The notes beneath the pieces are model-generated. The model saw only the letters and a program-made list of their open reading frames with translations. It ran no database searches and was not told where the DNA came from. A program made the translations under genes and the position numbers. From JAHEFU01 sp041395205 (GTDB taxonomy: Bacteria > 4484-113 > JAFGCY01), in assembly GCA_041395205.1 (NCBI GenBank), contig JAWLAZ010000001.1, forward strand, positions 372,001 through 436,000: a stretch of 64,000 nt of DNA, given 5' to 3'. How positions within the stretch are numbered: the stretch's first letter is position 1; the number at the start of each line of letters is the position of its first letter. This document shows, piece after piece, positions 34,237 to 41,521 of this stretch.

Positions 34237-34267
34237 ACATGAATATGACGAATATTGCCTGAGTTGC

Positions 34268-34295
34268 TTGACTTCGTTTTTTTTTTAGGTAAGCT
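34268..34295 (+). promoter_or_regulatory. promoter of cassette 1 with T10 tract in the spacer
   Basis: TTGACT (34268-34273), 16-bp spacer containing ten T (34277-34286), TAAGCT (34290-34295). The same CTTGACTTCG-T10 block precedes the paralogous cassette at 38583. A homopolymer in the spacer could vary in length and switch the promoter; no stem precedes it, so it is not a terminator. Confidence 0.6.
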
Positions 34296-34336
34296 AGCAG
34301 TAGCAGGGAAGCGAATCATAAAAATGGGATAACAAC

Positions 34337-34837
34337 ATGAAGTGGATCCAAGCACTACTGTTCTCGGTTATATTAGTATCACTTTGCCATAACATTAATG
34401 AATTTGCTTTTGCCAGCACCGCAGGCAGTTTTTACACTGAGCAAGATATAATCAACCTGCATACACTGCCAGGCGGCATCCCATATCAGCCTAAAGAAGA
34501 AGAAGACTGGATGTGTTTTACAAATCAATCTGCTGGATCTACTTGCCCTCCCATATTTGTTGCAAATGGTCAGAATCCGTGCCCATGTTCAGGGTCACAT
34601 CCGACTGCGGCTGGATGGAACAAATACAGAGTAGTAAATCCTGTAATGCAGGTGGGAATTACTCCACAGATGAATATAAAGAATGCACAAGGAAAGTACA
34701 CATATTCTGGAACGATTATTCACATCACCGAATGGTGGGTCTGTTATGATGTGAATCACAATCCAGTGGCTACTTGTGAGGATACTTCTGCAAGAGTTGA
34801 AGTGAAGTTGTGGGATTGTGGTGACTGTCCTACATAA
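34337..34837 (+). CDS. secreted Cys-rich protein, cassette 1 (A-type)
   Basis: A 166-residue protein with a signal peptide (MKWIQALLFSVILVSLC to AFA) and a mature part of about 138 residues. The mature start AGSFYTEQDI, then PGGIPYQPKEEEDWMCFTN and STCPP, matches the protein at 38649 (GGSYYTDSDL, PGGIPVQPKELEHWLCYSN, GSCPP). Seven cysteines in the mature part include CPC and the end CGDCP, suggesting disulfides or metal binding outside the cytoplasm. G+C is about 45%, far below the nuo genes. The family is unknown to me. The next gene starts 61 bp downstream and belongs to the same cassette. Confidence 0.7.
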   Translation: MKWIQALLFSVILVSLCHNINEFAFASTAGSFYTEQDIINLHTLPGGIPYQPKEEEDWMCFTNQSAGSTCPPIFVANGQNPCPCSGSHPTAAGWNKYRVVNPVMQVGITPQMNIKNAQGKYTYSGTIIHITEWWVCYDVNHNPVATCEDTSARVEVKLWDCGDCPT

Positions 34838-34898
34838 TCTTGAACTCTCTATAGTGCTACTCTTAGAATCAAATCCCGATGAGTATAAGGAAAAATCA

Positions 34899-35909
34899 AT
34901 GAGCTTCCGTTTAGAATTCTCAGCAGTTATGGTTCTTTTATTAGTACTCATGTTCTGTGGCTGTACAAGGCATAATACCAGCACAGCAGAAGTGGATGGT
35001 ACTGGGTCGAGGTCTTCCGTACAATTCGCGGCAGATCCCAATTGCTACTCTGTTGTTCTTTCCTTGGATTACAGTGATTTGATGCCTTCTGTCATTTCGA
35101 GGAGTAAACTACTTCGCGAAGAGCTAGGAGTTATTGTTCCTGAGCTTCAAATGGAGAACCTTAACCGTCGACATCCAGGCATGACTGATATTGAGCGGGA
35201 AGTCCTTTTGGGAATACACTATAAATCCAGATTTGCAACATTTGGTGAGCTGACAGATGCGCTTTCAAATAGTGCAGTGTCCTCAGCTCCTAAGTATAAT
35301 CGTGTGCTAGATCCAATTCGTGATCCTCAATCTATTGCGAGGGATTTCGCGAGACTGACTGATAGAGATCCTCACGATGGGGCGGAGCTTCTTTTGTTTT
35401 CGAAAAACCGGGAGTATCTTGCAGGTGAACCAGTACTTAACGATGAATCTGGTCTTCGTGAATTCCTTTCCTGGGAGAGGGAGAAACAGCTGGATTACAT
35501 TATGGTGTTTGTAAATCCCTTCACAGGAAAGGTATACCAGAATTTCACAGATCCTTCTTGGAAACCTGGTGAAATTCACATGGCTGCTAGTACAGAAGAG
35601 GATGTCAAAATGCTAGCCGATATTCAGTACAACAGATTAAAAGATGCAGGAGAGGAAATTCCAGCCGGTTGGAAATTTACCACCTTTGGAGAACGCACCG
35701 ACTCCATTCTCTCTCAGAATGTTAATCTGAAATTGCCATCTGGATCTCGAGCGCTGAACAGCAGCACTATGCAGGATCCGAACGGAATTACTCTGTCACC
35801 ATTTATTGAGCCTGCAACAAGTCAAGAACTTGAGAATATTGCTAAAGAAAATCCTTGTAACCCCTGCACCGGTAACCCATGTAATCCTTGCAACCCTTGC
35901 AGCCACTGA
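34899..35909 (+). CDS. lipoprotein with Asn-Pro-Cys repeat tail, cassette 1 (B-type)
   Basis: From ATG 34899 (MSFRLEFSAVMVLLLVLMFCGC, lipobox; AGGA upstream) the protein has 336 residues. Most of it is a soluble domain shared with the product of 39184-40170: LDYSDLMPSVISRS/LDFSDFMPQLIEES, DGAELLLFSKNREY/DGAELLLFSRSIRY, EKQLDYIMVFVN/AKQLDYVMPFIN and PAGWKFTTFGE/PAGYRITVFGS. The end is a run of Asn-Pro-Cys units (NPCNPCTGNPCNPCNPC), six cysteines in 18 residues, built on 9-bp DNA repeats. Asn-Pro-Cys tails are known on a few other bacterial exported proteins, and metal or heme binding is a fair guess but unproven. Low G+C as in its partner. Confidence 0.7.
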   Translation: MSFRLEFSAVMVLLLVLMFCGCTRHNTSTAEVDGTGSRSSVQFAADPNCYSVVLSLDYSDLMPSVISRSKLLREELGVIVPELQMENLNRRHPGMTDIEREVLLGIHYKSRFATFGELTDALSNSAVSSAPKYNRVLDPIRDPQSIARDFARLTDRDPHDGAELLLFSKNREYLAGEPVLNDESGLREFLSWEREKQLDYIMVFVNPFTGKVYQNFTDPSWKPGEIHMAASTEEDVKMLADIQYNRLKDAGEEIPAGWKFTTFGERTDSILSQNVNLKLPSGSRALNSSTMQDPNGITLSPFIEPATSQELENIAKENPCNPCTGNPCNPCNPCSH

Positions 35910-36104
35910 GATTGTAATCCGCTTGACCATTCGACCCAAGGCCCGACTTCACGCGAGCTGAAAAGTTCAGATAGTCAGCGGTCTATACATATGAAGTTTG
36001 GATGGGCTAGCAGCCCGTCGGCGGAAACGGTGTTACCTCCACCCTGCGTCATCAGGATTGATTGCTCTTCGAAATCATATTCATTCTACGAGCCTCTCTT
36101 AAAG

Positions 36105-36760
36105 CTCAGCGCCTCCGCGCCAAAAAAACCGGACTGGCGATCAGGATACTTCCCTCGCGGCTGCGCGGCTTGCCCCGCCAAAGCGGGACTCGATTGACAG
36201 ATTGGCGATACATAGCGGTTTTCCTGGCGCAGAGGCGCAAAAGGTGGACGGAGACACAGAGAAGACATTGTTTGCTGGGAACAATTGCTCACTCCTTGTT
36301 GCTCATTGCTGAGGGGCTTCCTCTCAAGCGGCATCGAGGGCACGAGCAGTCCGAAGATCAGGCGGCAGCAAGCCGCCGCTAATGACCACTCACTCCGCTT
36401 CACTCTTCACGCTTCACTCATTGCTGAGGGACTTCCTCTCAAGCGGCATTGAGGACGCCAGCAATCCGCAGATCAGGCGGCAGCATGCCGCCGCTAATGT
36501 CCACGACCTACGCTTCACTCATAGCTTCGCGGCATTTCCTACCAGGAGCAGCCGGTCCTTTACCTGTATGCGGCATCAGAAGCAAGCAGGACCGGCGCGG
36601 CCCCGCCGCGATTGGGAGGGGATGCTGCAAGGTGCGCAAGACTTGCGGGACTGGCAACACTATCAATCCACTCAGCGCCTCATTTTCCTCTGCGCCTCTG
36701 CGCCAGTAAAACCAGACTGGCGAGCACAGTGCTGCCCGCGCGGCTGCGCGATTTGGATGC
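36105..36760. repeat. dispersed repeat modules in a 1.5-kb gene-free region
   Basis: 35910-37415 has no gene that I can support. It holds copies of a module reading CAGCGCCTC(C/T)GCG followed by AAAACC and CTGGCGA and then CGCGGCTGCGCG (36105-36170 and 36671-36750). Inverted copies of the GCGCAGAGGCGCA core lie near 36227 and 36810. An 84-bp imperfect direct repeat occupies 36306-36389 and 36420-36503, each with a GGCGGCAGCA-GCCGCC stem. Confidence 0.7.
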
Positions 36761-36941
36761 TCGCATGCGCTCGGATTACTGGTCGGTGTGCGTTGCGGTT
36801 CTTTTGGCGCAGAGGCGCAGAGGGAATCCGGAGGCGCTGAGCAGACCAAGGCTGACAACATGCCCTGCCACACGCAATGCATTGCGCACGAAGCAGCCCC
36901 TCGCGTGCTGGCGTCGCCAGGCACCGCCGGTCCTATGTGCT

Positions 36942-37028
36942 GCCTGACTGACATCAGGCCTCCGGATTCATGCCTGGAAAATGCGGCCGTGAACGGCCTT
37001 CCACCGGTAGCCGGGCGTTTACGCCCGT
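36942..37028. repeat. hairpin repeats upstream of the tandem array
   Basis: GCCTGACTGACATCAGGC (36942-36959) is a 6-bp stem with a 6-nt loop, one of at least six full copies in the window. CGGGCGTTTACGCCCG (37013-37028) is a second, unrelated stem-loop. Confidence 0.7.
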
Positions 37029-37039
37029 GAATTGCCAAT

Positions 37040-37379
37040 CTTCTCTGCGCCTCTGCGGCTCTGCGTCAAGAAAACCATTCTGGCAATCACTGTTCCGCCC
37101 GCGCGGCTGCGCACCGCCGGTCCGCGTCGATGCCTGACTGACATCAGGCCTCCTGCTTCTCAGCGCCTCTGCGTCAAGAAAACCATTCTGGCAATCACTC
37201 TTCCGCCCGCGCGGCTGCGCGCCGCCGGTCCGCATCGTTGCCTGACTGATATCAGGCCTCCTGCTTCTTAGCGCCTCTGCGGCTCTGCGTCAAGAAAACC
37301 ATTCTGGCAATCACTCTTCCGCCCGCGCGGCTGCGCGCCGCCGGTCCGCGTCGATGCCTGACTGACATCAGGCCTCCGG
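37040..37379. repeat. three tandem copies of a 108-116 bp unit
   Basis: Units start at 37040, 37156 and 37264. Each holds a GCGCCTCTGCG module, TCAAGAAAACCATTCTGGCA, CGCCCGCGCGGCTGCGC and ends with the hairpin GCCTGACTGA(C/T)ATCAGGC (37132-37149, 37240-37257, 37356-37373). Not a CRISPR: the spacers are part of the repeat. Confidence 0.85.
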
Positions 37380-37415
37380 AATCGCGCCTGTGCTCTGCCG
37401 GACCGCGCCAAGGGA

Positions 37416-37421
37416 TACAAT
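37416..37421 (+). promoter_or_regulatory. -10 element of gene 37454
   Basis: GATACAATG, directly after the tandem repeat array; start codon 32 nt downstream. Confidence 0.5.
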
Positions 37422-37453
37422 GCTCGCAGGAACACCGCTGGCAGGTCCTGTTC

Positions 37454-38479
37454 ATGGTCTGGAACCTGATCACCAAGCATCTCAACCCGCGCCGCAACCT
37501 GGTGGCCGAGCAGCTCCGCCAGCTTGTCGAATCCGGGCGCGGCAACGAGGTCCCCGAGCGCATCCCGCGCATGGACCGCCGGCACTTCAACAATTCCGAG
37601 CACGGGCTCTGGCACATGCTGATGGGCCAGATCACATTCCGCCAGGCTGACTATGAAGCCTCGCTGGAGCATTTCCGCCAGGGCGCGGAGATCTGCCCCG
37701 AGGTGGAAAGCTTCGAGCTCGCCCGGGCCCAGACCTACTTCTTCATGGAGCGTCCGGCGGAGGCCTGGGCCTGTGTCTACCGCTTCCCGGTCGCGGAGCT
37801 GGACACCGGCTGGGCGCTTCGGCTCTGCCACTATGCCTATCTCTGCTCCGACTACGAGCGCGGGCTGTGGCTGGTGGGGATCCTCGTCGAGCGCTACCGC
37901 GAGGCCGTCAACCTCGACCCTTCGCACCTGATGGAGCGGGGCCTGCCGCCCTTCAGCTTCGTGTGGTTCACCTCCGCGGCCTTCCACAAACTCGCCGGCC
38001 GCATGGATTCAATGCGCCGCACCACACAGCAGCTGGAGCGCGACTGCTTCAACTACGACTTCGAGCTGGCCTGGCAGGACCTCGACGCCGCCGAGCATGG
38101 CGACTATGCCGCGCTGCTGCGCAGCGTGCGCGCCATCCGCGAGGAGCAGCGCCCGCTTGGGGTGCCGCTCGGCTTCCATGATGTCTCGATCGCCGTGTTC
38201 CAGAGCTTCATGGCCCCCAGCTACCGCCAGGCGCTCGGGATCCTCGAGGCCGTGCGCATCAGCGAGCATGATTTCCCCGGCCTGATCTCGATCCTGCGCC
38301 TGGCGCGGGCGCGGGTGGCGCATGTGCATGGCGAGGAGCTGCAGGAGCGGATGATGGCCAACACCTTCCTCAATGAGTATCCGATGCTCGTGCCCGCGGA
38401 GGTCGCCTTCCAGTTCGGGCTGCTGGACTACCAGGAAACGCTCAAGCCGCGCGTGCGCTGGATGCCGCTGGAGGCCTGA
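37454..38479 (+). CDS. TPR-like helical-repeat protein
   Basis: A 341-residue soluble protein made of helix pairs: LWHMLMGQITFRQADYEASLEHFRQGAE (region 52-78) is a clear TPR, followed by SFELARAQTYFFMERPAEAW, LRLCHYAYLCSDYERGLWLVG and, near the end, YRQALGILEAVRISEHDF. There is no signal peptide or membrane segment. TPR proteins act as docking scaffolds; the partner is unknown. It is a high-GC gene of core composition located inside the insert between nuoB and nuoC, flanked by the repeat array and by the second low-GC cassette. The ATG at 37454 has only a weak ribosome binding site. Confidence 0.7.
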   Translation: MVWNLITKHLNPRRNLVAEQLRQLVESGRGNEVPERIPRMDRRHFNNSEHGLWHMLMGQITFRQADYEASLEHFRQGAEICPEVESFELARAQTYFFMERPAEAWACVYRFPVAELDTGWALRLCHYAYLCSDYERGLWLVGILVERYREAVNLDPSHLMERGLPPFSFVWFTSAAFHKLAGRMDSMRRTTQQLERDCFNYDFELAWQDLDAAEHGDYAALLRSVRAIREEQRPLGVPLGFHDVSIAVFQSFMAPSYRQALGILEAVRISEHDFPGLISILRLARARVAHVHGEELQERMMANTFLNEYPMLVPAEVAFQFGLLDYQETLKPRVRWMPLEA

Positions 38480-38582
38480 GCCTGAGGGGAGGGGAACAGC
38501 TATCCAACCCGGCTGGACCAGCATGCAGGAAGAAGAGTTTGCCATGAACGGGCGAAAGCGTGACAAGTATTTATTCATAGGC

Positions 38583-38609
38583 TTGACTTCGTTTTTTTTT
38601 TGGTAGGAT
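38583..38609 (+). promoter_or_regulatory. promoter of cassette 2 with T10 tract in the spacer
   Basis: TTGACT (38583-38588), 15-bp spacer with ten T (38592-38601), TAGGAT (38604-38609). It is one base shorter than the cassette 1 promoter, as slippage or divergence would produce. Confidence 0.6.
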
Positions 38610-38648
38610 CTTCAGGCAAGGACAAAAAAGTTGCAAGGGAGGAATTTG

Positions 38649-39146
38649 ATGCAACGAATCTTGTGTTCTGTTGGGATCACTATAATATTGATGTTAGTGA
38701 TCTCTACAAATTCCACTGTTGCTATTGCTACTGTTGGCGGTAGTTACTACACTGATTCAGATCTTACTGCTATACACTATCCTGGTGGAATACCCGTTCA
38801 ACCAAAAGAATTAGAACATTGGTTGTGCTACTCGAATGATACAACTGGCGGATCCTGTCCACCCAGATTAATATCAAACACTCCGGGATGCAAGTGTAAC
38901 TCACCAAATGCAGCTTATCAGGAAACTTGGGAGTATGTCATTCCTGTGGAAGAGGTGGTTTACCTGGATGTCATGAACAAAAAGGATGACAACAACAAGT
39001 GGATAACCACTGGAACGATCATGCACAAGTGGAACTGGATCAAGTGCTACGATAACAACAACAACCTTGTTGGACAATGCCTTGATCTGGGAAGTGTGGT
39101 TGATGTGAATGTTTACGCTTGCTTCCCCTGTCCGACAGGGCATTGA
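38649..39146 (+). CDS. secreted Cys-rich protein, cassette 2 (A-type)
   Basis: A 165-residue protein from ATG 38649 (MQRILCSVG), with GGAGGAATT upstream. The signal peptide (GITIILMLVISTNSTVA) precedes a mature domain collinear with the protein at 34337: GGSYYTDSDL, PGGIPVQPKELEHWLCYSND, GSCPP, WNWIKCYDNN, and the end CFPCP. The cysteine positions correspond to those of cassette 1, which argues for a conserved disulfide or metal-binding fold. G+C is around 45%. The downstream lipoprotein starts 37 bp after the stop, so the two form an operon. Confidence 0.7.
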   Translation: MQRILCSVGITIILMLVISTNSTVAIATVGGSYYTDSDLTAIHYPGGIPVQPKELEHWLCYSNDTTGGSCPPRLISNTPGCKCNSPNAAYQETWEYVIPVEEVVYLDVMNKKDDNNKWITTGTIMHKWNWIKCYDNNNNLVGQCLDLGSVVDVNVYACFPCPTGH

Positions 39147-39183
39147 ATGGATTTATAAAATCTTCCTTTCACAGGAGACTCAA

Positions 39184-40170
39184 GTGAATAGAATCTGTGG
39201 AATTGCAGCTGTTCTGGTTTTACTGTCCTGCAGCATTGCCTGCAACAAGAATGCCAACGAAATCTCTGCGGTGATTGACAGCCAATCCGCTCGGCCTGCA
39301 AGCAATTTCGTCGCAGATACAGAGTGTCTCAAGACAATAAAATCCCTCGATTTCAGTGACTTCATGCCACAGCTCATAGAGGAAAGTGCGAGGTTACAGA
39401 GAGAGAGCCCGCTTGTTTCCGCTGACCGCGAGGCACTACGCGTCAATCCGGATGACGATGAATTGACTGCTTGCGATCGGGCGATTGCCAACGGTTTCCA
39501 GTACGCATCCCGTTGGAATGCAACAATGGTGGACGGCAGGACCATCCACGAATACTCTGAGGCACCGAGCTATGTCAGGGCTGTTGATGTAGTGAAGGAT
39601 CCAGCATCCACTGCCTTGACTTTCACACAGTACACGGGTAGGCTGCCGGAGGATGGTGCTGAATTGTTGCTATTCAGCCGCAGCATCCGATACCATGAAT
39701 CACAACCAACCCTCAACGATACGGAAGGTCTTACTGAGTTCTTGGGATGGAGCAGGGCGAAGCAGCTTGATTATGTAATGCCGTTTATTAATCTTTCAAC
39801 CGGAAGGATCTATGGAAATTTCGCTGATTCCGGTTGGACGCCTGGTGGAATCTCGATCACAAGTTCCACTGAAGCAGATGTTGCTGCGATTAAACCTCGT
39901 TGGAAGTTTGAAATGGATTCCAATGAAGAGGCTGTTCCTGCAGGATACAGGATAACTGTATTCGGGTCGGAACCTGAAAGGGTAGTTTCTCAATGGCTAT
40001 ACCTTAACATCAGTGATTCATCCGCTGTGTTCGCAGACATGCGAGGCATGCCCAATGAAGGCGGCTCCGACCCCATAGCTCATGCTGACATGAATCCGAG
40101 TCATTCAGCGGACGAGCAGGACGTCAACCCATGTAATCCTTGCAACCCATGCAATCCTGACAGTAAATGA
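39184..40170 (+). CDS. lipoprotein with Asn-Pro-Cys repeat tail, cassette 2 (B-type)
   Basis: Starts with GTG 39184, preceded by AGGAGACTCAA; the longer frame from 39109 overlaps the previous gene and has no site. The signal (VNRICGIAAVLVLLSCSIAC) has a lipobox. The domain of about 280 residues is paralogous to that of 34899-35909, including DGAELLLFSRS, LNDTEGLTEFLGW, KQLDYVMPFIN and the GWTPGGI segment. It ends NPCNPCNPCNPDSK, a shorter repeat tail with three cysteines compared with six in cassette 1, so tail length varies between copies. The product is expected to be lipid-anchored and co-exported with its A-type partner. Confidence 0.7.
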   Translation: MNRICGIAAVLVLLSCSIACNKNANEISAVIDSQSARPASNFVADTECLKTIKSLDFSDFMPQLIEESARLQRESPLVSADREALRVNPDDDELTACDRAIANGFQYASRWNATMVDGRTIHEYSEAPSYVRAVDVVKDPASTALTFTQYTGRLPEDGAELLLFSRSIRYHESQPTLNDTEGLTEFLGWSRAKQLDYVMPFINLSTGRIYGNFADSGWTPGGISITSSTEADVAAIKPRWKFEMDSNEEAVPAGYRITVFGSEPERVVSQWLYLNISDSSAVFADMRGMPNEGGSDPIAHADMNPSHSADEQDVNPCNPCNPCNPDSK

Positions 40171-40476
40171 ACTAGTGGCGTTTACTAATTGACAGCTGTG
40201 TCCCATGCCCATCAGGAATTGCCCACACGCTGGTGACAAAGAGGAATGCGCGGCGGTACATTACAACACTGAGCGACGCAGGACAGCTGAGGAAGTCGGA
40301 GGCCTGATGTCAGGCTGGAACTCAGCGGGTTGCCTGGAAACATGTTGACAGAACAGTAGCAACGGTGTGTTGCCGCTGCTACTGAAAACTATCCACTTCT
40401 TCAACCAAACTGGGATCACGCAGCGTCGGCATGGCCTCCGCAACGAAGCTCCCCGAACAGGAAACCCCTGCAGTAC

Positions 40477-40647
40477 TCACTCAGCAGTGGATTCTCCTCC
40501 ACCGTATGGATCCCCTTGCTCCCTGAAAGTTGCCCCGCCCAGTGGCTCAGGCAGTTCGGCGCGTTGCCATCCTCGGCGCTGGACGATGATGATCAGCATC
40601 ACGCCCAGTCCCAGAATCAGAGTGATTACTTCATGCTCCTGTGGCAT
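40477..40647 (-). CDS. possible 56-aa membrane peptide
   Basis: Starts at ATG 40647 (MPQEHE) with GCAGGTG upstream. Residues about 6-24 (VITLILGLGVMLIIIVQRR) form a good membrane helix followed by a basic end and a polar Gly-rich tail. The frame extends upstream to 40752 without a better start. It could be a small membrane protein or a fragment of a larger lost one. Apart from it, the stretch 40171-40838 shows only a shortened hairpin repeat at 40302-40315. Confidence 0.35.
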   Translation of the reverse strand: MPQEHEVITLILGLGVMLIIIVQRRGWQRAELPEPLGGATFREQGDPYGGGESTAE

Positions 40648-40838
40648 GCAACACCTGCCAAGCAATCCCGAACAGGGATGCGACTTATCCGATTCCGTCA
40701 TTATAGGAAGCGCGATGGCTGTAACAAGGGCCAATCGGCATACTGGGCGCAATTAACCTCGATTTAGCCGGTGCCCGGAATCTGCGGCTGAGCTTCAGGA
40801 GTGCTGCCATCAGGGGGCGGAGGCCCGCTCCCATCGGC

Positions 40839-40844
40839 TAGAAT
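40839..40844 (+). promoter_or_regulatory. -10 element upstream of nuoC
   Basis: GCTAGAATT, of the same form as other boxes here; about 105 nt before the nuoC start. It would let nuoC-M be expressed apart from nuoAB. Confidence 0.45.
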
Positions 40845-40951
40845 TACAGGAACCTTCTGCATTTCATATGTATAAGGTAACGCTGTAGGGCATCTGATCG
40901 TTTATACCAGTATGCAGAGTACTGCCAATCAGTCTGGCCGGGGAGGCGCGC

Positions 40952-41521
40952 TTGCTTCCTGAGGAGCTTGCAGGAAGGATCCGTGAGGAATGCGGGGACG
41001 TGCTGCTGCTTGATCCCGCGCGCGCCTGGGCGATCCTCACCGACAGCGGCCGGCTGCTGGAAGTCTGCCGCAACCTGAAGAACATTGGCTTCATCCGCGC
41101 CCTGAACATGACCGCCAACCACCTCGGCGGGCGGGACTTCCACCTCTACCTCACGCTCCGGCACGGCGAACGGCATGATGCCAGCCTGACGCTGAAGTGG
41201 AAGTTCACCCTGCTGGATGAGGCCGCAGAGCCTGAGCCCGGCGAGGAGTCCGCCCCGGCCTATGCCGGCCAGAGTGTGCATCCGAGCCTGAGCCTGATCT
41301 GGCGGGCTGTGGAACTGATGGAGCGCGAGATCTTCGAATTCTTCGGGATTCCCTTCGCCGGCAACCAGAATCTCGTGGGCCTGATCCTTGACCCGCAGCT
41401 GCAGGGCTTCCCGCTCAGGCGGGATTTCCGGGCGGCTTCACATGAGAACTACGCTGAAAAGCTGCTGGAGGAGCGCGCCGACAGGGCCGTGCGGGGGGTG
41501 ATGCATGACCCGCAGTTCTGA
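40952..41521 (+). CDS. nuoC: NADH-quinone oxidoreductase-like subunit C
   Basis: A 189-residue protein with TTG start at 40952 after GGGGAGG. The C-terminal half has the NuoC signature: PSLSLIWRAVELMEREIFEFFGIPFAGNQNLVGLIL and PLRRDFR (regions 108-143 and 150-156). NuoC carries no cofactor; it forms the base of the peripheral arm together with NuoB, D and I. The N-terminal half (residues 1-90) is less conserved. The stop overlaps the nuoD start by 17 nt. Retention of the cofactor-free structural subunit fits a complex that keeps its architecture but not its redox chain. Confidence 0.85.
   Translation: MLPEELAGRIREECGDVLLLDPARAWAILTDSGRLLEVCRNLKNIGFIRALNMTANHLGGRDFHLYLTLRHGERHDASLTLKWKFTLLDEAAEPEPGEESAPAYAGQSVHPSLSLIWRAVELMEREIFEFFGIPFAGNQNLVGLILDPQLQGFPLRRDFRAASHENYAEKLLEERADRAVRGVMHDPQF

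Noticed and set aside
34277..34286. Intrinsic terminator after nuoB
   Set aside because: The T10 tract has no GC-rich stem before it; it sits between -35-like and -10-like boxes instead.
36382..36840. 152-residue plus-strand frame in the repeat field
   Set aside because: Composed of dispersed repeat modules, no start signal, no protein-like pattern.
37040..37379. CRISPR array
   Set aside because: Only three units and the whole 108-116 bp unit is repeated; there are no unique spacers and no cas genes.
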